From Echinometra lucunter (taxonomy: Eukaryota; Echinodermata; Echinoidea; Camarodonta; Echinometridae), in contig CM057153.1 of NCBI GenBank assembly GCA_029962745.1, positions 39,291,612-39,355,611 on the forward strand: a stretch of DNA of 64,000 bases. Reading direction: 5' to 3'. The translations under genes and the position numbers were made by a program. Below, in pieces: positions 1 through 15,000 of the stretch. Positions within the stretch are counted from its first letter, which is position 1, and the number at the start of each line of letters is the position of its first letter. The notes below the pieces were generated by a model. That model worked only from the letters and a program-made list of their open reading frames with translations, ran no database searches and was not told where the DNA came from.

Positions 1-3000
1 ATTGTATATCTGAATATGTTTTTCAATTATGAACATCTCTCTCAAATGGATAGGTGGACAGCTTACCTCGTCAAACTGATAGTGGTTGTCTGTATGCCAT
101 AGCCAGGTTATCCCTCCTGCTTCAGTAATATCATCGTATCTACCATCTAGGAGGTTACGGAGGGGTTCCCCTGTTCCATCTACTGAACGGGGCTCAGAAC
201 GCCCTCTGTTGTTGACCTTCAGTATCCTGTGGGTGACCTGTTTCGACTCATCTGTTAGGATTTCATGTTGTTCCAGGTACACAGTGCCAGCTCCACCATC
301 TTCAAAGGTTGAACTCCCTATGTGAAAACAGTTTACACGTAATACTTAACCTGTTGAATACCAAGCCCGAGATAACTCAGACTGGGGCCTACAGAAAATG
401 TGCATTATCAAAAAATCAAGTCATATCCAATGACTAAACTAAAGGGTTCCAATCATAGTGAACTCTGAATCAGAAGGTACAGGGTTTGAATCTCTGTCAT
501 AGCACTATTTGGGAAAGACTTTTATCTACATTTCCACATTCAACCTAAGTATGTTAACCCACTGTTTACCGACTTCTCAAACTCCGAAAGAGCTAATTCA
601 GGGAGCGCCCCATTCTCTTAGGCAACAGGTTGAATGTATACAAAAAAAGCCATTCCTTGAATGCCCCAGGGTTTTGGGAGGATAGTTAGGCTACAACAGA
701 TACACATGATGTAGCCTCTCTACACAAAAAATAAGGCACCACTGAGATAGTGAGACTGATTAAGGAAACTACAGTATTACCTCCAGAAGCCCTAATGGTC
801 CCGTTGAAATTGACAATGTTCTGGTAGTTGATAGCAACTCTTCCACCCGCACCTCCTCCTCCACCAGTGTTTCCATTCCCTCCATCGACAAAGATGGTCC
901 CAAAGCCATCCAACTCCTCACAGTCTATCCAGACACTACCTCCAGATCCTCCTCCTAAAACATTAATGATAAACTCTAATTATGCATCCATTCATTAACT
1001 CATCAATCCATCCATCTATCCATTCATCTATTTCTCCATACACTGCCACTAGCTACTCTAATTCATGTTATCCATTCATCCGTACATCCATCCATTCATC
1101 CATCCATTCATCCATCAATCAATCCATACAGCTCCACCAGAGGTCCACCAGACTGAGATTTTTCAGTCTTGTTCACGAATCATTCTCAAAAATCTTATGT
1201 ACACTCAAAAGTCTCTTCATCCATCTACCATCTTTTTTCATTTGTCCATTCATCTCACCATCTATAACATTGTGTGTACTGCTCTCTGGAGGCATGTTTA
1301 GGTCTAACATCAGGCACTGTTGTTTTCCTTTTTTACCTGTGCACAGCTATACCTAAATAAATCATACATGTGCAACTATTGTTATCTAGCTTGTAGTGGT
1401 GGCAGCGGTGGAATATCAACCTATGCCATCATTATCCACACATTCGGTACATGTGCTTGTACTGCACTCCCCCAAATAAACAAACAGAGCTATATGTATC
1501 TCTTACTCTGTATGTAAGGGTATTCATTTGGAATATGGTTAGAGGTATATACAAACTTCTGCATTTTCTTGATCTCACCTGCTCTGACAAATGATGAAGA
1601 TTCACCTCTGGCTGATAGGATACCATCAATGATCACATGACGTGATGTCACTTTCAAGGCTCCGCCGCCTCTGCCTCCAATTCCGAGCAGCTGAAGGCTA
1701 TTCTTCGTAAGTTCCGTGCCAAAGTACAGTTCACCTGTATATATTATCATACAGTTTGTACTATCAGGTCACAAAGCAGTCTCCACTCTGCATTACACAG
1801 GCATGCTTCGTACCAAAATTGTCCCTAAAGAGAGGGAGCTAGATTTGCAAATGTGCCGGCCTCTAGATTATTATTTCAATTTACATTTGGTATTTTAGAT
1901 ATGACATACATGATCTCAGAAAAGAATTTTGCGTCCTCTATGTACTATTCTCTACATGTCTATATATATCTGTATATCTCTAGATGTACAGCGAGCTCAA
2001 TATAACTCTATCCAAAATAACACTTTGATTATCTTTAAATTTAGTAAAATCAAATATTCTGATTAGAATCCGTTCCATGGAAACTAGTAATGCAGAGGAA
2101 GGAAAACTTACCATAGTCCCGTCCATAGCCTCCTGCGCTGCCACAATCCACTGGTTCATAGATAGATCCATAGGCTTGACCAACCAGAGATTGTCCCAAC
2201 CCTTGACCTCCACTACCTCCGTGACCTCCTCCACTACCACCTGATGACATGTCACCTAAAAAACAAAACAAAAAAACATGTGGTACTATAGGTGATCTAA
2301 AACTGTTAGTTAAAGAGTATTTTTTTAATGATTTCTATGTTGGGGTTCCACAAGCTTCAAATACTTTTCTACAAAGAGATATTGCCAGTTTAATTACATT
2401 CTCAAAAGTGACCCTATGCATAAATCAAATGTGAATAAATGTTGCAAATTGGACATTCCAACCAATTGATCCAAACATTTACAATATAAGAGCATTCTAA
2501 TTTGATTTTCTTCAGTTTTAACAATCTATATCCTGTGATTTCTGTGCCTTCTGTTAGGATCATTTTCTTTGGCTATAACTAATGTTTTGTATGGTTTTTG
2601 TACTTTTACTTAAAGTAACCTATTTCTAAGGTTGGTTTTCTTACTACAAGAACTCATTTGAGTCTCACCATAGCCCTGTCCTGGTCCCCTGACCAGTGCA
2701 GATCCAGACTGGATCGATGACTGGGTCTGAAATCCAGAGTGGTCTAGATTGATTTCTCCTCCAGAGTAGATTGCAAAGAGATGAGATGCAGACATATTGA
2801 GAGCTACATTAGACTGAAAGTGACCACCTCCATATACCTGTATGTGTCACAATAAAAAAAATTACATTTGCTACAAATCGCACAACATGACAAATCTCAT
2901 CATTTGACGTATTTAAGCTAGACACTACTAGTAGTCTGCTAATGTACATTTTTTGTGATACGTTGAATAAAATTATGGTAAATAGGTTTGATGAATATCA

Positions 3001-6000
3001 ACAAAACTAAATTAGATTATTCACTGTATTCTTATCCAGTGAGTCAAATTCATCTTGTGAGAATATTTCTAATTTATGTTTATGAACTGGGTGGCCCCGT
3101 TTGTGTCTTGACTTACAGTGATGTTGTGTGCAGCAAGGCTCATGTGATCACACACAGCTACACTCTCCAACCAGAACACACCGCCATCCTGAACATGGAG
3201 AGTGGTTAGGTTATACTCTCCACGAGTGCTGTCATAGCCAAGGCTACTATTAGCATCCAGGTGCACAGAACCCCCATCAAAGACAAACAAGTCATCAATA
3301 CCAGCAACCTAAGTGAAGAATTTAACAGAGAGCGTCAATGAAAAAAGATGGGTAGTAAGAAAGAGGGAAAATTGATATGTAACAAAATAGAGACAAAGAC
3401 AAAAGGAAGGCTATGTTATCATGCTCCATCAAGTAATAAGTGCTACAGCTAGAACAATGCATCCAGCACCAGCTTTGGTGGGCAGGAGGGCGTTTCTCGA
3501 AACCATCATAAGTCTAACTTCTTGGACATCCCATTAAAATGTGTGTTGTAGAATTAACACACGTTTCAATGGGATGTCCATTAACCAAGACTTATGACGG
3601 TTTTGAGAAACGCAACCCTGATGGATAGATGGATTGGTGGACTAACATTTCCTGAGGAAACAAGCTCAACTCCTTTGAAGAAGGCCCGAGAAGGCATCAC
3701 CAGTCTCCCTTCTTCATAGATCCTTGTGTTAAAAGAGATATCTGGATGAGTGATGTTGATGGACATGGACTGCTTGAAACCCAAGTGGATGCGACCTGGA
3801 AAAATAAGAAGGAAATTATATTATATTAAATAGTCATATTAACCCATGGCTTGAGAAAACTGGATGGTCCCTATACTATAGGAAGTAAAGAATTCAGTAG
3901 TCAACATGGTCACAGATCCCTGATTGTTACTTAAATGATATATGAATTTAGGGATTGTGGGGAGTCAATGACATTGTACACAAAGATTTGAATTTGAATA
4001 CTGAATAAAATGGCAACTACACTATATGCCAAGCTATCATGATTACAGAATGCATCATAAAATATTACATATACAAATACATACAAAATGAGAACATTTT
4101 TTCTTCTTTAAGTAGCTATCAAAGGCCTAAAGGGCCCATCACAAAGATGAAATTTTGATGTAAATCTTCATACAGAATTGCTAAATACACATTTCTGCAT
4201 GAAACATATTACATATAATGGAAAAACAAATGTCCGCCTGGCTGCATGAATATCCCATTTCAATAATATCTTCAAATCAAGTAAAATAAAACAAAAGACT
4301 CCTCGAGAATATATCACAACAAACCATTCAAACCTGTTCACTTTCTGCAACACTGGTGCCCTGTGGCTAAAGCACTGTGCTCCACCATACACTTTACTTA
4401 ATACATGGTACAAAATCCAGAGTTTATTAAGTGGTCCATGCCAAGAGAGGGTTTGAATGCTTACCGGTTGCATCTCCATAAAGTTGGCCTACCTCAGCTG
4501 AGACTGCCCCAGTGAGGTTGTAATCCATTGGCATGAAGGCTAGATGTGCACCTCCAAGTACATGAACTTCATCAAACTGGTGAAAACTGGTCTCAACTGG
4601 TTCAAGCCAGGTTCTTGCACTGTCCAGTTCTCTGTGTTCATACCTTCAAAGATCAAACAAGACTTAAATCATCAAAGAAAGTAGTGATAGTTTAAAATAT
4701 CCATCAAGTGAAACTGCTAATACTTAATAATACATCAGTTGCTAATCAACTGAAACAATTCAAATTACATGAGGAATAACTGAATAACTTTACTCCCTTA
4801 CCTTGAATGTGTATAAGACTCATCAATGAAGATCTCAATTTCTGACAGTGCTGCATCATCATAATTGTAAGTGCTTGGTCTTGTGGAACTCAAATGGAAC
4901 TTGATAGTATCTGCTCTGCGCTTCACAGACAGCTCCAAGTAAGGACCAGAACCAAGGCATGGGTTTGGAGGCTGGACATAGTCTGTCGTGATAGGGAGAG
5001 TGCTACCTCCTAACGAAGACTCCACCTTTAAAAAATAACAGTACCAAAGTTTCATCATTAAATCTAGCAGACATGTTTTGGAGTTTTGTTGTTATATGGT
5101 CCACTGAAATCACTTCCTGCATAATATTTTAAAGTGAACCAATCACAAACAAATAGTTTGTGCACAGCTAGAATTTACATAATCAATATAAGAAAAAAAC
5201 TTAATCTGGCCTTCTAAGGATTAATGGTTGAGAAGGATGAATTAGCCTGGCAAATGGAGAGACACAAAATGACGAGTCAAGGACACAAATAATACAGACA
5301 ATACTATGCATTCTATGTTCTATATGCTAAGCTTAAGCTGCCTGAAGGATAGCATAAAACCCAATATACAGAACCCAATTTAGCCGTGGCTTCCATGGTA
5401 GTCCTGTTCTGTGCTTGGAAGCATGTATGGGTGCATCAACTACTGTAAATGCAGAAACATGCGCAGTATGTTAATTTTCAGCAAGTGCGAATTCTAAAAT
5501 TTGTGAAAATATTAGCACAATTTCATATGAATTGAAATATCACATCTAACCTTGGATTTTTGCAAGTGAGTAATTGTGCAGCATGAATTTAAGAACCTGC
5601 GAATATGTTCTTGAGTCGCTCAGCGCGAAAATTTATTCATGCGAAAATAACAGCATTTACAGTAGTCTACTTAGTACTCACTAGTCGCTTGTAATTTCTT
5701 CAGAGAGTAGTTGTGTCTCTTAATAGAATATTTGAAATAATATTTCAAATATAGTATAGCTAACTGGAACCTCTTAACACATACAGCAATATATTTTACA
5801 GTGATTTGTGTATTTTCAGGCTTCTGTCAGGCAATGCCTTATAACCCATTACCTACTGGAACCTGGTCATCCCTGTACAAAGCCTATGGGAAATAGAGAA
5901 TTCAATCGTCAACAGGTGAAACTTAAAAAACAATCCTCATATTTCAACCTTTGCCCAGTAGGGCCCTACATCACAAACAATGCCGATAAAGTCGAGTTTC

Positions 6001-9000
6001 AGGTCCTCCATTTATTTATTGCATGACTTTATGCAATACTGGGAATTGTGAGAGTATGTATTCATGATATAAACAAAGCTATATGATGCGTAACATCCAA
6101 ACATTTCTCTAATAAACATTCATTTTGCTATTCTTTTTTCCAAAAAGTGTGAATTGATTAATCTCCTCTTTTGAAAATCACAAATATGCTTATGAATTAT
6201 GGGAAGACACTTACTCTAAACTCTGTTTGATAGTAGCAATGGACATGAACTCTGATGACATTTAGAAAGTAGATCCTTCCAAGTTCAAAGGTTAATACAA
6301 CACTGCGACTGCTGCTCCGGTAGTATGACCTCCCACCCCCATCGTATGTCTGATCAAATAGATAGGCTAGGTAGAAGTAGTAATCATCATCATCATCATA
6401 ATACCTATTTTGAACAAAAACAGAAAATTGTCATTAAGGTATTATCTGGGGGAAAGAATTGTATGGGGAAATCTTATCAATCTTGTAAATGAGAACAAAT
6501 ACTTTAAAAGGGGTACTAGTAAATGCACATGACTAGAAATCATATCTTAAATGGTAAGAGAACTGAAGCAATGACTACTTTACAGAATAATTTTTTTCTT
6601 GATGCAGAAAAAAAAAGAATGATTCAATTAAAATCTACAATGAGGACTTATTTCATGATATACACTGCCTAATATCCACACTGACATATATTCTATCACA
6701 TATCCCAAACCAGGAAAATTGTACACATTCACATGTGCATGTAATAAACCATGTCCAAAATGATGTACCAAAAGTCTTTGGAGATAATGTAAAGTTTCTC
6801 AGGCACTCTATTCATCACTGATTGCATCAAAACTAGAATCAAACCACTTACAAATCATAGGTGGCGCCAGTTGAAACAACTCTGATACCAGAAGGAGTTG
6901 TGTATGTTGAAGACTTGGACCTAGTTCCACCTGTCATATCAAGACGTGTACCAACATTCTCAATCTCCTTTGTGATTGGTTTCCTTCCAGCATTGTCAAC
7001 CCTCAGCACAGAGAACCCTGTATCAAGATGTTTGAGGTAAGCTGTACCAGCTGCACCAGCCTCAGCACCACCTGGACTCACTGACCCACCCTCAGTCTTA
7101 AATAAACCACGGTATTCACCATGGGTTACATTTGTGCGATGGTATATAGCTATGCGGCCTCCGGCACCACTTCCACCATTGGTGTACTTTGCAGCACCCC
7201 CCGTTGCTCGTACCGAACCAGTATGACCACCTTATAAAAAAATGACAAACAACAAACAACTATATTTTACACGTATTAGGAAGAGGACTGTTCAGCTTAT
7301 GAAAATTTTTCTTCTTTGAACTGAAAACAAACTTGAAAAATTGATGAAAGAAATTGAGCTAACAGGTGGAACTAAATTAATAAATGAGCTGAAGTTGCTC
7401 CAATATTCTACTAATTAAATTAAAACCAAAAGACTTCCAGGCATCATATTACAAGGGCAAAGAGACGGATAAGGGAAAGAACATAGTATCCAAAATAAAT
7501 CATTTAATTCAAATGCAGGATTATTTTGTCAAAATTGACAGAAAAAAACTATTAATGAAATTTTTTTGCAGAGAATTAATGGGAACAATGATCAATTGTC
7601 TTTACCAATAAAAGCTCCTGTCTCTATGAGAATGCTCCCTCCGCTACCCCCAGAGCTGTCTGATCCAGATCCAGTCAGTGAAAGGTCCAGACTGTTGGCC
7701 TGTATGGTACCATCCACTTGCAGAACATCTACTACTTGAATTGAAAGAACTCCTCCACCTGGTAAACAGAAATTATTGAAGAGGATTTTAGTGTATACAA
7801 ATTTGGTCAACAATAAAACTGAAGATTACACTGTCATAATATCAATGCAATTCATCATAAAATACATCATATGTTTATGTACAGATATGTTGGGCCCATA
7901 ACAGTTATATCTATTAAAATTGTACTGACATAAAATTCAACATGAAATACTTTACTTGCTTCCGTACTAATAAAAATGGAATATTATGTAAGTGATGAAG
8001 GGAATGAATTCATTTATGACCCATCTGGAATCAAGATGAGGTTCTGTGCATCTGTCACACTCAACAAATCATTTGATTAAATCTATGAGTTGTATAATAC
8101 TCGATAGCATAGTTTACAACATAGTTTTAGGCTTTGATAAGATCTTATATTTTAGCCTTCACAGGAACCACAACTATAAAACAATCATTGCTTATTTCTC
8201 AGATCATTAGCTACACACAATGGACAATAAAACATTGTTGCCGTGGAAAATTATTCTATATGACTATCCTTTCAAGTGTATAATATGAGAAATGTAGGAA
8301 TAGGTGATGAATGAAAATAGGAACAACATACTCACCAATACCACCTACAGCTCCAGCTCCACCACTACCAAAATCTCGAGGATTGTACACGTTACCATAT
8401 GGAAGATTCTTTGGAAGGGTACAGGTGACAAACCCCTGACACTCCCCTCTACCTCCAAGTCCAGCATGGGATGCTCCACTACTACCAAGATGGTGACTTA
8501 TACCAGCACCTGTCATGACATAATACCACCATGGAACATAAAAACAGGTGTATGTAAGCATGTACATGTTTGAGTAGTGGATAACTTCACATATGATATA
8601 TGATTTGATATACAGAGTGAAATCAAGTTTTAAAAATATATTTTATTTGTTTCCTTCAACTGATAGTTGCAAATGTATACATAATATCCAAAAGATGGCT
8701 CTCCTCATAGAAACATATACTAATCTATCAACTCTTCTTTCTTGATGTTCCATTTAATCAAATTTCTAGAGTAATGTTTTAAAAAATGAAGGGATTCCAT
8801 TTCCATCTTTTATAAAAATAGAAAAATGAGTGCAGTTCCAAAATCATTTGACTTTGGTCAAAGTTATTGCCACTGGCATTATTCTTTTAATCCATTGAGT
8901 ACAATCAACTTCGGTATAACACATATTTTTCATTAACACTAGCCCAAGTTATCTCAGGCTTTTTATTCAAGGGGTTAAAACATTGAGGAATGATGGCTTA

Positions 9001-12000
9001 CCTGGTCCTTGTTGCGCAAGATAACCTCCATCACTGACATCTATATAACCACCATCATCTACAGTCATGTTCACACTCTCTAGAACAAGGTTCTTGCCGT
9101 AGACTCTTCCACCTCCTTCGAGAACAAGACCTCTAGTCTAAATGCATCAAAACAAATACATGCACAGGTAGCTTGGTAATAAACACTTCAGAGCATGGTC
9201 TTATTTAACCAAACCATTAATTATTATTAAGGAATGAGACTGGGAAATTAAAGCGTATTATGAAAAGAATACTGGCTTCACATTGTGCTAGATAAATAAA
9301 CAAGCAAACTGTACAGGAAATATAATTCATTGCAAGTGAATATAATCCAATTACAGTTTTTCTTTCCTTTTTATATTTGAGTGTCTCTTGCTTGAGCACT
9401 AAAATGACAAGAGTTCCGTAATAGGGCTGGTTTTGTTATCAATGCACATAACTCTTCTAATATCTATACACAATACCACGTATGATTAAGAATTACCTTT
9501 AGGTGGTAAGCATCAGGATGAGCAAACGGAGCTGAGAAGTTGAAAACAGACCTTGCCTTGATGCGTACTGTTCCATTGAAGCGAAACTCTCGTTCTGGGA
9601 GTCTGTTTGTGGAACCAGAGAGCTGTGCATAAACCGCAGCACCATTGTAGAGGGTGAGGTCATGAATATGATCTACAGTGCCAGCATTGTGGATGAAGAC
9701 ATAGCTGAGGATAGTGACATACCCAAGGCCAAGATAACCATGTTTGTAGATGTAGGAGCTGAAAGGAGTATCAATGAATTTCCGCTGTAGGTCCATCACT
9801 TGGTTGGGACCGACATGGATCACCCCTGACCGGTCTCCAATCATATGCAAAAAGTGGAGAGAGGCACTGCGATTACGGGGCTCTGTAAGAATAGCAAAGT
9901 GCGCATTACCGTAGATTTGAAGTTCATCAAAGTGGTAGTCATGGGTACCTCCTGCAAAGTGATGTTCTCCAGATTGTGGGAGGACCCAAGCTTTGAAACT
10001 GTCAGTAGAGATATCAAAGTAGGAGCCAATTGGAGTAACAAATTCACTTCTACGGAAAGCATTGTCCACAAGTAAAGTACGATGTTCATAGAGCAGGTGA
10101 TAGAGAAAGACTGTCCCTGGTCCTCCAGGTTCATATCCATCTCCCCCATGAGAAAGGAACTTTCCCCTGAATGTCTCATTCCTCAGGAGGTACACAGCAA
10201 TCCTACCACCAGCACCTCCACCCCCACTACCAGTGCCATTGCCACCATTAGCAGTTATAAACCCTCTTCCTTTGATGAGGTTGCAGTTCATAAGGATGCT
10301 ACCTCCACTACCGCCACCTGAAGTATGTTCCCCGTTAGCCCCATCTGCGCTCATGATTCCATCAATTTTGACAGTGTCTGATATATTGAGCAGGAGGAAG
10401 CCTCCACCATATCCTCCATCAACTCCTCCCCCTACACTTCCAAAATCAAATGGCTCATAAAGATTTCCATATGGCTGGCCTGTCTGATCAGTTCTTTGAC
10501 CACGGCCACTTGTTCCACCATGGCCACCTCCAGAGCTACCCCATGAATGTGTATCACCCATGCCCAGATTGACACCTTCGGATAGGTTGATATGGTCTGT
10601 TGTATTGTAACCAAGTCCATCACTATTAAGGTGACCTCCATCATCAATGGTCAGATTTTCAGCTTGAATGAAAGCATGAGAAAATCTAGCTTCGCCTCCT
10701 CCTTCAACATCTAAAGTGATCACACTGAGAGTGATTCCTGGATCCATGGTAGTTGATGTTATGCCAGACATGAGAGAGAAGTCTTGAATCGTCACTGAGG
10801 TAAAATTGTAGAAGCTGCTTTCCTGACCCTCAGTGTGTCCTCCATGCTCCATTGAGAAGTGACCATACCAACGGATTGTCAGGAACTCTACATGATCCAG
10901 TTCACCATGCATCCATATGCTGACACCATGTACAATGGTGTCTGGAGCCAGTCCAAGATAACCTCCATGGTAAACTCTAGCACTGAAAGGTAGATCAATC
11001 TCAGGTCTCTCAAGATCTAGGATCTGGTTAAAACCAATGTGGAATGTCCCAGTGCGATCGCCAATCATATAGAGGAAGAAGATTGATGCAAAGGAATCTA
11101 CAGGATCAGTAAGAATGGCTGCATGAGCGGCACCATACACCTGCACTTCCTCAAAGTGATAGGAATAGGTGCCATTTGCAAAAAAGTGACGACCAGACTG
11201 CGGTAAGATCCATGTTCGACAGCCATCTCTTGCAACCTCTGTGTAGTTCCACAATGTGTGGTGCTTTGTCCGTGGATGGAGACCCCCGTTGTCAAGAATT
11301 AGTGTACGATGTTCAATCTGAAGATCATACAAAAATGCAGTACCAGCTCCTCCGTTCTCAGCACTGCCAGATTTGCCACCCCTGGCATGGTAGCTGAAGC
11401 CAGTAGATGTAAGATTCTCTTTAAAGTACAAAGCAAATCGTCCTCCTCCTCCTCCTCCTCCTCCTCCTCCACCACCTACTGCAGTGTCACCACCATCTAC
11501 AGAGAACCGTCCATAGCCCTTGATAGTATTGCAGTAGATCCAAATGCTCCCTCCGCTTCCACCACCAACACCACTCTCGCCCCTGGCTGTCACCTCACCA
11601 TCAACATGAATTGTACCTGCAAAATGACAGAGTGATATGGTTTCCTTAATATGGCAAGCACACAACAAAAAACAATGTAATTTTAAGCATGGACATGTAA
11701 AGCAATCAAAAACATCATATATTCAGATTAAGTTATATTCCAGATATATGTGAAATTTATATCAAAGTATGAAAGTCAGCATGCAGAAACTAAAAGAGGT
11801 ATGGCATCATTAGTTTAACAGTTTTCTTATGTAGAGAAAATGAAGACAAATTTCCCCTACATTTCATTCACAATCTCTGAATGAAATATATTTGAGTTTA
11901 TTCCTTGCACATATGAAGTAAATAGATATCATGTACCAATATCCCTTGTTTGTAATTGAGAAAGCAATTTACCTGTTACATTCATCCAGATGATTCCTCC

Positions 12001-15000
12001 TCCTGAACCGCTTTCCGCTCTTCCTCCTGAACTCCCAAAGACATAAGGTTCGTAAAGGTCACCATATGGCAGTCCAGTCTGTCCTTGTAAAGATCCTCTC
12101 CCTCCAGTGCCGCCATGACTCGCACCAGACTCTGAGGTATCATCTGGTGGTTTCCCAGGGTTCACTGCTCCATGTAAAGAAGCCATACCATGAGTGTCGT
12201 TACTATGGTGGTATTGGTAGCCAGTGCCATCTGCAGAGAGTAGGCCAGCATCATCAACAGTGATGTTGATTGCTTGAATGGTGAGCCTGGTTCCTTGCAT
12301 TCTACCACCACCCTCTATGAAGAACACATCAGTGAAGAAAAATATTCCTGGCTCTGAAATGGGGTCTGTGACAGCATTGATCTCTGCACTATCCTGAATC
12401 CTTACAACCTCAAACTGGTAATGACTTTCTTGTTGTCCAGTAGTGTGTCCTCCATGCATCAGCCACAGGAATCCTCCATGGTGCAAAGTCAGATTCTGGA
12501 TGTGAGACATGGCACCAGCATTGTATATCTCCACACCATGCACAACAGTCCTGTTGGCAAGACCCAAGTGGCCTCCTTTGTAGACATACACATTGAAAGG
12601 AAGATCAATATCTTCACGGTCTAGATCCATTTCCTGCATGTTGTCTATGTGGAAAGATCCTGTGCGATCTCCTATCATGTACAAGAAATGCATCACAGGA
12701 GCAGAGGACACTGCCATGCTCAAAGCACCAGGCACCTCAAATGACTGACCACTGGAATCAATGCGAATTCCCACCGATTCCCTTGTTTCATTTGGTGTCA
12801 AGATGGCAACATGTGCATTGCCATAGATCTGGAGTTCTTCAAAATGGAACTCATTGTTCGAACCAGCAAAATCATGCAGACCTGACAATGGTAACAACCA
12901 TGCCCTGCATCCATCCTCATCTAAATTCTCCCAGTCGATAAGCTTTTCTTGAGGTTCAATACCAGCATTGTCCACATAAAGAGATCTATGGTCATGCTCC
13001 ATATGGTACAAGAAGACTGTACCTGGTCCTCCTCCTTCAGTGTTACCAGAGCCTCCTAAACCACCATGGGAATCGTACTTGAAACCTGTCGATGTACGAT
13101 TCTGCCAAAAGTACAATGCAATGCGTCCACCAGCTCCACCACCAGAGTTACGACCCCCTGGGCCACCATTGGTTGCAATGGAGCCATAACCCTTGATCAG
13201 ATTACAGTGCATCCAGATACTGCCTCCACTCCCACCACCACCACCTCCACTGGCACCACCAGAGGCACCATTAGAGGAAACAAGGCCATCAATATGTATG
13301 GTGTCTGTGACATTGAACCAGATACGCCCTCCTCCTGCACCACCTGAGCTGCCACCTCCTGCACTTCCAAACTCCTCAGGCTCATATAAATCACTGTATG
13401 GCCTCCCTGTCTGTCTCACACCTGCAACAAGAAGAGTGTGATAAAAGTAAATACACCCAGTGTCAGCAACTTCACGCAATGCTCCTTTATTTCATTATAA
13501 AGTGCATATTTTATTTTTGTGTGTCTTTTGCAGAATATGATGTCTTATAGTACAACTAATGAACAGAAGTTCATATCCACCTTACATGTACTAAATGTGG
13601 TTGCGTTGTTGTTGTTGTTTTTTTTTTTTTACATTGTGCTTTATATCGATGCATTTCAAATGGAGTTTTAATATTTGGGCTGAACAGAGAGATTTATTAT
13701 TGATGATTCTCTTTCAATAATATGATTAATATTATATCATTTCAAAAAAAAATCAATAAATGCATGTTATGTCAAAACCTTCCTCATAGATCAAATCAGG
13801 AAGGACACCCACCTTGGCCATGTCCACCACTGCCCCCATGGCCAGCACCTGATGCCCCACTTCCTTGCATAACTCCCTGACCATAATTGATGATTCCATG
13901 GAGTCCCCTCCTATAGGTGCCATTGGGATACATAGCTCCACCATCATTCACCCCATATCCCTGACCACTAGTAGTCAGTAAACCTCCTGCATCAATGGTG
14001 ATGTTCTCTGCATGAATGTAGAGATGTGTGCCTTCCACCACACCCCCGCCATCCACCTGCAAAGCTCTGATGCGAAAGGTCATCCCTGGGTCATACACAG
14101 GGTTAGCGGTCATCTGTATATATCCATCATCTTGAACATGAACAGTATCAAATTCATAGTGACCAGTCTCTGCTGACACTGCTGTACGGCCACCTTTCCT
14201 CAAGTTGAGACGTCCATCATGGTGAAGGGTAAGATTCTCCACAAAAACAAGAGTGCCCTCTAGGGTGATAGTGACACCGTGTACAATGGTATGGTTAGCA
14301 AGTCCTAGAACACCATCTTCATAGACATGAACATTGAAAGGAAGGTCTATCTCAGAGCGGTAGAGGTCCATAATCTGATTGGGTCCAATGTGGAGGGTTC
14401 CTGTGCGATCACCTATCATGTTCTCAAAGTAGAAGCTAGCAGTTTCATTCAAAGACTCTGCTTGCACAGCGAGGTGTGCATTGCCATGAAGCTGGAACTC
14501 CTCAAAATAATAATTGTGACTCCCTGAAGAAGAAAATTAGAAGATTTTGTTATAAAATTTCACAGTATAAAATTCTCATGATACTTGTACCATGTATGTA
14601 TTCATTAATGTTTACAATTTTTCCTAAGTTAATCATTCTCTCCATTTTAAATTATTCTTGTATGAAGGCTGTCTAGTAAGAGGCTCACTCTTTATGATTA
14701 AATGCAGATCAGCTTTCAAGACCACATGAAGTGACCAATTAGTTAAGTAGAAAATCAAATCTACCTACCAGAAAACCTGTGATTTCCAGATAATGGTAGG
14801 ATCCAAGCTCTGCCAGAGTCCTGTCTCACATCTTCGTAGTTCTGGATGACATCATTAAATGGACTGTTACCATGGTTATCCACAATCAATGTACGATGAC
14901 TGAACTCTGAAATATGAAGAATAAATATGCACATTTTGAAATAGCAGCATAATAATCAGAGGAAATAAGTTCTAAAAATTTAATATTTAGTGATTCTTTT

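Noticed and set aside
11309..11635. Serine/threonine-rich open frames on the plus strand opposite exons 28-29
   Set aside because: They are mirror images of the glycine codons (GGN/GGA reading as TCC/ACC) and have no splice or start context. The minus-strand frame is supported by module repeats and splice sites.
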